NCBI GenBank assembly: GCA_017983755.1
Contig: JAGOAU010000006.1
Span: 1 to 64,000, forward strand
Length of the DNA: 64,000 bases
Direction of reading: 5' to 3'
DNA from: Azonexus sp.
GTDB lineage: Bacteria > Pseudomonadota > Gammaproteobacteria > Burkholderiales > Rhodocyclaceae
This document shows positions 60,652 to 64,000 of this stretch, piece after piece. Position numbers and translations under genes: made by a program. Each line of letters begins with the position of its first letter. The stretch's first letter is position 1. Under the pieces are notes generated by a model. The model searched no databases and had not been told where the DNA came from. It was given only the letters and a program-made list of their open reading frames with translations.

Positions 60652-60665
60652 GCACCACCCCCACC

Positions 60666-60693
60666 GGGACGGGCAGCGAACACTGCCCGTCCC
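60666..60693 (+). terminator. hairpin after the DUF849 gene
   Basis: GGGACGGGCAG / CTGCCCGTCCC, an 11-bp perfect stem with a 6-nt loop, 15 bp after the stop, without a U-tract. A second hairpin GGCCGC-TGAC-GCGGCC lies at 60725-60740. They may stabilise the upstream mRNA or reduce expression of the carrier gene. Confidence 0.5.
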
Positions 60694-60776
60694 GCAACCA
60701 GACATAACTAAAATGGACCAGGTCGGCCGCTGACGCGGCCGGCCGGTGCCTGACCAAAGAATTCGAGGAGATCGCA

Positions 60777-62093
60777 GTGGCCATCCATGTCGCCGATGCC
60801 GGCATCGACATCCGATATACGCCGAAGGTGTCACGCACCTTCGCCTGGATCGTCTTCGCCCTCACCTTCGGCCTGCTGCTCTCCGACTACATGTCGCGGC
60901 AGGTCCTCAATGCCGTGTTCCCGGTACTCAAGGCCGAATGGGGCCTCAGCGACACGCAACTCGGCTCGCTGAACAGCATCGTCTCGCTGCTCGTCGGCCT
61001 GCTCACCTTCCCGCTCTCGCTCCTCGCCGACCGCTGGGGCCGCGTGCGCAGCATCGTCCTGATGGCCGCGCTGTGGAGCCTGGCCACCGCCGCCTGCGCC
61101 GTCGCCGAGAACTACGGCCAGATGTTCGCTGCGCGCTTCTTCGTCGGTGTCGGCGAAGCCGCCTACGGCAGCGTCGGCATCGCCGTCATCATCGCCGTCT
61201 TCCCGCCGCACATGCGCTCGACGCTGAGCGGCGCCTTTCTGGCCGGCGGCGCCTTCGGCTCGGTGCTAGGCATGGCGCTGGGCGGCGTCATCGGCGCCCA
61301 GTTCGGCTGGCGCTGGGCCTTCGGTGCCATGTCCCTGTTCGGCGTGGGACTGGTCATCCTCTACGCGCTGGTCGTGACCGAGAAGCGGCTCAATCCGGAC
61401 GGCCCTGCCCGGCCGGGCGGCAAGGCAGGCAACGCCCGCTTCCCTTCACTGCGCGGACTGCTCGCCGGCCTGTTTTCCTCGATCTCGGTCTGCTGCGCCT
61501 ATGTCGGCAGCGGCCTGCAGCTGTTCATGATGGGTTCGATGATGGCCTGGCTGCCCAGCTTCGCTAACCGCTACTACGAGCTGCCGGCGGACCGCGCCGG
61601 CCTGTTCGCCGCCGTCTTCGTCCTCGTCGGCGCCGTCGGGATGACCAGCTGCGGCATCATCACCGACCGCCTGAGCCGCGACTTCGCGACGCGCAAGTGG
61701 TCCGTCGCCATCGCCTATTCGCTGATTTCGTCGATCGCCCTTTTCATCGGCTTCCATCTGCCCAACGGCCCGGCCCAGCTGGCCCTGCTTGCCGTCGGCA
61801 TGTTCTTCGTCGCCGGCACCACCGGACCGGTCGGCGCCATGGTCGCCAATCTGACCCACCCGGCCATCCATGCCACGGCCTTCGCCACCTGGTCGCTTGC
61901 CAACAACCTGATCGGAATGGCGCCGGGTCCCTTCCTGACCGGTGCCCTCGCCGATCGCATCGGGCTGCTCGGCGCCATGCAGTGGATGCCGCTGGTCGGC
62001 CTCACCGCCGCCGCCGTCTTCGCCCTCGGCCGTCGCCACTACGCCAGCGACCTGGCGCGCATCCGCGCCCAGCTGGCGCAGGAAAACCAATAG
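60777..62093 (+). CDS. MFS transporter
   Basis: 438 residues, 12 predicted membrane helices, with the MFS loop 2-3 motif LADRWGRVRSIVLM and a matching GALADRIGLLG late in the second half; SDYMSRQVLNAVFPVLKAEW is typical of the anion/aromatic acid symporter group. It probably imports the substrate of the surrounding catabolic genes. The start is GTG at 60777 with GAGGAG 4 bp upstream. Confidence 0.9.
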   Translation: MAIHVADAGIDIRYTPKVSRTFAWIVFALTFGLLLSDYMSRQVLNAVFPVLKAEWGLSDTQLGSLNSIVSLLVGLLTFPLSLLADRWGRVRSIVLMAALWSLATAACAVAENYGQMFAARFFVGVGEAAYGSVGIAVIIAVFPPHMRSTLSGAFLAGGAFGSVLGMALGGVIGAQFGWRWAFGAMSLFGVGLVILYALVVTEKRLNPDGPARPGGKAGNARFPSLRGLLAGLFSSISVCCAYVGSGLQLFMMGSMMAWLPSFANRYYELPADRAGLFAAVFVLVGAVGMTSCGIITDRLSRDFATRKWSVAIAYSLISSIALFIGFHLPNGPAQLALLAVGMFFVAGTTGPVGAMVANLTHPAIHATAFATWSLANNLIGMAPGPFLTGALADRIGLLGAMQWMPLVGLTAAAVFALGRRHYASDLARIRAQLAQENQ

Positions 62094-62110
62094 ACCCCAA
62101 CGGAGTTCCC

Positions 62111-62674
62111 ATGTCCCGATCCCCCACCCCGACCGTCCTCTTCGTCCCCGGCCTGCGCGACCACGTCGATGACCACTGGCAGACCCACGCCCAGAAGAAG
62201 ATCCCCGGCGCCCGCTGCGTCGCGCCGCTTGAGCACGACAAGCTGTCGCGCGACGCCCGCGTCGAGGCGCTGCAGGCGGCGCTGGCCGAAATCGACGGCC
62301 CGGTCGTCCTCGCCGCGCACAGCGCCGGCTGCATGATCGTCGTCCAGTGGGCGCAAAAATACAGCCGCCGCGACATCTTCGGCGCGCTGCTCGCCGCCCC
62401 GGCCGATGTCGAATCGCCGATGCCCGCCGGCTACCCGAGCGTCGACCAGCTCGCCGCTGCCGGCTGGACCCCGATCCCGCGCCGGCCGCTGCCCTTCCCG
62501 TCCGTCCTCGCCGCCTCGACCAACGACCCGCTGTGCAACTTCGCGCGCGCCGAAGGCTTTGCCCGCGACTGGGGCAGCCGTTTCCTCGACGCCGGCGCCG
62601 TCGGCCACATCAACCCGCCGGCCGGCTTCGGCGAGTGGAAGCTGGGCGAAGACCTCATCCGCGCGATGATCTGA
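62111..62674 (+). CDS. RBBP9/YdeN-type small alpha/beta hydrolase
   Basis: 187 residues: VLFVPGLRDHVDDHWQTH near residue 9, the nucleophile elbow AAHSAGCM (Ser near 70), Asp in ASTNDPLCNF and His in GAVGHINPPAGFGEW. This is the complete serine-hydrolase triad of the RBBP9 family. Function is probably esterase or thioesterase, substrate unknown. It begins 17 bp after the MFS gene and ends 14 bp before the next. Confidence 0.88.
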   Translation: MSRSPTPTVLFVPGLRDHVDDHWQTHAQKKIPGARCVAPLEHDKLSRDARVEALQAALAEIDGPVVLAAHSAGCMIVVQWAQKYSRRDIFGALLAAPADVESPMPAGYPSVDQLAAAGWTPIPRRPLPFPSVLAASTNDPLCNFARAEGFARDWGSRFLDAGAVGHINPPAGFGEWKLGEDLIRAMI

Positions 62675-62688
62675 ACTCCGGACGCCCC

Positions 62689-63891
62689 GTGAAAACGCTC
62701 TCTCCAGCGGCGTTGACCGCGCTGCTGGCGGTGATCGGCCTGCTCAACTCCATCTGCTCCGACATGGTGATCCCGGCCCTGCCCTCGCTGCGCGACGACC
62801 TGCAAGTCAGCAACTGGCAGGCGCAGCAGACGATCTCGTTCTTCTTCGGGGCCTGCGCCTTCATGTCGCTGTGGTACGGGGCGCTGGCCGATGCCTGGGG
62901 TCGCCGCGCCGTCACCCTCGGCGCCCTGCTCGTCGTCGCCGTGACCGCTCTCGGCTGCATGGCCGTTCGCCAGATCGAGCACCTGTGGGTGCTGCGCACC
63001 GTCCAGGGCATGGCTTCGGGCGCCGGCCTGGTGATCAGCCGCACCGTCGTGCGCGACCTGCACATCGGCCCCACGGCGCAGAAACTGCTGAGCAACATCA
63101 TGATGGTGCAGACGCTGTCGCTGGTCGCGACGCCGGTGATCGGCGGGCTGCTGGCCGCCGCCTGGGGCTGGCGCGCTGTCTTCGGCGTTATCGCCGGCCT
63201 CATGCTGGCGCTGGCGCTCGCCTGCTGGCGCTGGCTGCCGGAAACCCTGCCGGTCGCGCAACGCCGCCCGCTGCGCCCGGCCGCCCTCTGGCACGCCTAC
63301 GCCAGCGTGGCGCGCAACGGCAGCTTTCTGCGCCTGTCGACCGCACACGTCGCCAACTGGGTGGCGATGGCGATGTACGCCTTCTCGGCGCCCGCCATCG
63401 TCATGCACCATCTCGGACGCGCAACGACCGACGTCTGGATGGTCTTCGTACCGATCACCGCCGGCCTGGTTTCCGGCTTCGTCCACTTCCCGCGACTCGC
63501 GCAGCGCCTCGCCAGCGCGACCATACTCGGGCGCGCCTACCGGATCCTGGCGCTGGCCGTGGCGCTCAACCTGGCCCTTTGCGGCCTGCTGCCGCCCGGC
63601 CCGCTCCAGTTGTTCCCGTTGTTCGTCTTCTCCTACGGCATGGCGCTGGCCCTGCCGATCCTGATCGACCGCGCGCTGGCGCCGGTGCATGAACACGCCG
63701 GGGTCGCCGCCTCGTGCCAGACCTTCATGCAGTTCGCCGTGATGGCCTTCGGCGCCGGCGTCCTCGCCCCGCTGCTGTGGGACTCGCTGTTCCTGCTGGC
63801 GCTCGGCACCGGCACCTTCACCGCCATCGGCGCCGGCTGCGTGCTCTACGAGGCGCGCCACCGCCATGCCCACCCCTGCCCGACCACCTGA
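62689..63891 (+). CDS. MFS multidrug transporter, Bcr/CflA type
   Basis: 400 residues with 12 predicted helices. PALPSLRDDLQVSNWQAQQT, GALADAWGRRAVTL and QGMASGAGLVISRTVVRDL are hallmarks of the Bcr/CflA drug-resistance group. It likely exports toxic compounds or intermediates. The start is GTG at 62689; the upstream Shine-Dalgarno is weak, so translation may be coupled to the hydrolase gene. Confidence 0.88.
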   Translation: MKTLSPAALTALLAVIGLLNSICSDMVIPALPSLRDDLQVSNWQAQQTISFFFGACAFMSLWYGALADAWGRRAVTLGALLVVAVTALGCMAVRQIEHLWVLRTVQGMASGAGLVISRTVVRDLHIGPTAQKLLSNIMMVQTLSLVATPVIGGLLAAAWGWRAVFGVIAGLMLALALACWRWLPETLPVAQRRPLRPAALWHAYASVARNGSFLRLSTAHVANWVAMAMYAFSAPAIVMHHLGRATTDVWMVFVPITAGLVSGFVHFPRLAQRLASATILGRAYRILALAVALNLALCGLLPPGPLQLFPLFVFSYGMALALPILIDRALAPVHEHAGVAASCQTFMQFAVMAFGAGVLAPLLWDSLFLLALGTGTFTAIGAGCVLYEARHRHAHPCPTT

Positions 63892-63901
63892 CCATTACGC
63901 C

Positions 63902-64000
63902 ATGTCCACCACCCTCGCCATCGACGTCCATTTCGACCTGATCTGTCCCTGGTGCCTGATCGGCAAGCGCCACCTGCGCAGCGCCATCGAGCAATTCCGC
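63902..64000 (+). CDS. DsbA-family (FrnE-like) oxidoreductase, 5' end only
   Basis: The first 33 codons before the window ends: MSTTLAIDVHFDLICPWCLI with the CPWC thioredoxin-fold active site near residue 15, then GKRHLRSAIEQF. This start is typical of FrnE/2-hydroxychromene-2-carboxylate isomerase-like DsbA proteins. It begins 10 bp after the MFS gene, so it belongs to the same run. Confidence 0.82.
   Translation, partial: MSTTLAIDVHFDLICPWCLIGKRHLRSAIEQFR

Overview
The window reads as chromosomal DNA of a high-GC betaproteobacterium, most likely order Rhodocyclales (Dechloromonas/Azonexus-like). The pointers are the gene orders dapC-dapD-pilU-dapE-prmB, tig-clpP-clpX-lon-hupB-tRNA-Val and gloB-yafS-rnhA-dnaQ, a class I PHA locus (phaC, two phaB, phaR), and aldehyde/PQQ-type alcohol oxidation genes under sigma-54 control. 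This assignment is by pattern recognition only. Almost all genes share strong GC3 bias; the clear exception is an AT-rich patch at about 40.7-41.6 kb.

0-8.2 kb, alcohol and aldehyde oxidation. A broken AcoR-like activator (minus strand, running off the left edge) is divergent from an ExaC/AcoD-type aldehyde dehydrogenase, a DUF779 protein and a small cytochrome c. After a HigBA-like toxin-antitoxin pair and a divergent inorganic pyrophosphatase comes a minus-strand operon: cytochrome c-550 (PedF type), a solute-binding protein, a YVTN beta-propeller protein and cytochrome b561. This set normally accompanies PQQ-dependent alcohol dehydrogenases, but no such dehydrogenase lies in the window. 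An intact AcoR-like sigma-54 activator (8.46-10.48 kb) faces the operon. Three sigma-54 promoters with exact -24/-12 spacing precede the dehydrogenase, the cytochrome operon and the activator.

10.5-45 kb, mostly housekeeping. Lysine/peptidoglycan precursor genes (dapC, dapD, dapE) enclose a pilU-like retraction ATPase and run into prmB and a spermidine-synthase-like gene. Then follow pepD, tRNA-His, trigger factor, ClpP, ClpX, Lon (with a sigma-32-like promoter), HU, tRNA-Val, trmJ, suhB, the PHA genes, a ZIP metal transporter, pgeF, rluD, bamD, DUF3293, rmuC, a giant AsmA/DUF748-like protein and gloB-yafS-rnhA-dnaQ. Between the DUF748 gene and gloB is an island: an AT-rich segment holding a lipoprotein gene split at a 10-A run and a truncated M23 peptidase, bounded by 13-bp inverted repeats and followed by a REP-associated-type (Y1) transposase.

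45-64 kb, accessory transport and catabolism. A minus-strand group encodes a MalT/LuxR-type regulator, a DUF1302 outer-membrane protein, a DUF1329 protein, a YCF48-like beta-propeller protein, an MMPL/RND exporter and a UPF0324 (YeiH) transporter. Divergent from the regulator is a plus-strand catabolic run: Rieske ferredoxin, UspA-hemerythrin fusion, quinone-oxidoreductase-like enzyme, TauD/TfdA dioxygenase, DUF849 (BKACE) beta-keto acid cleavage enzyme, two MFS carriers, a small alpha/beta hydrolase and the start of a DsbA/FrnE-like protein. I cannot name its substrate. It is the best candidate here for an undescribed pathway. A dispersed short repeat with core TTGCGGTCGACC recurs in at least six intergenic places.
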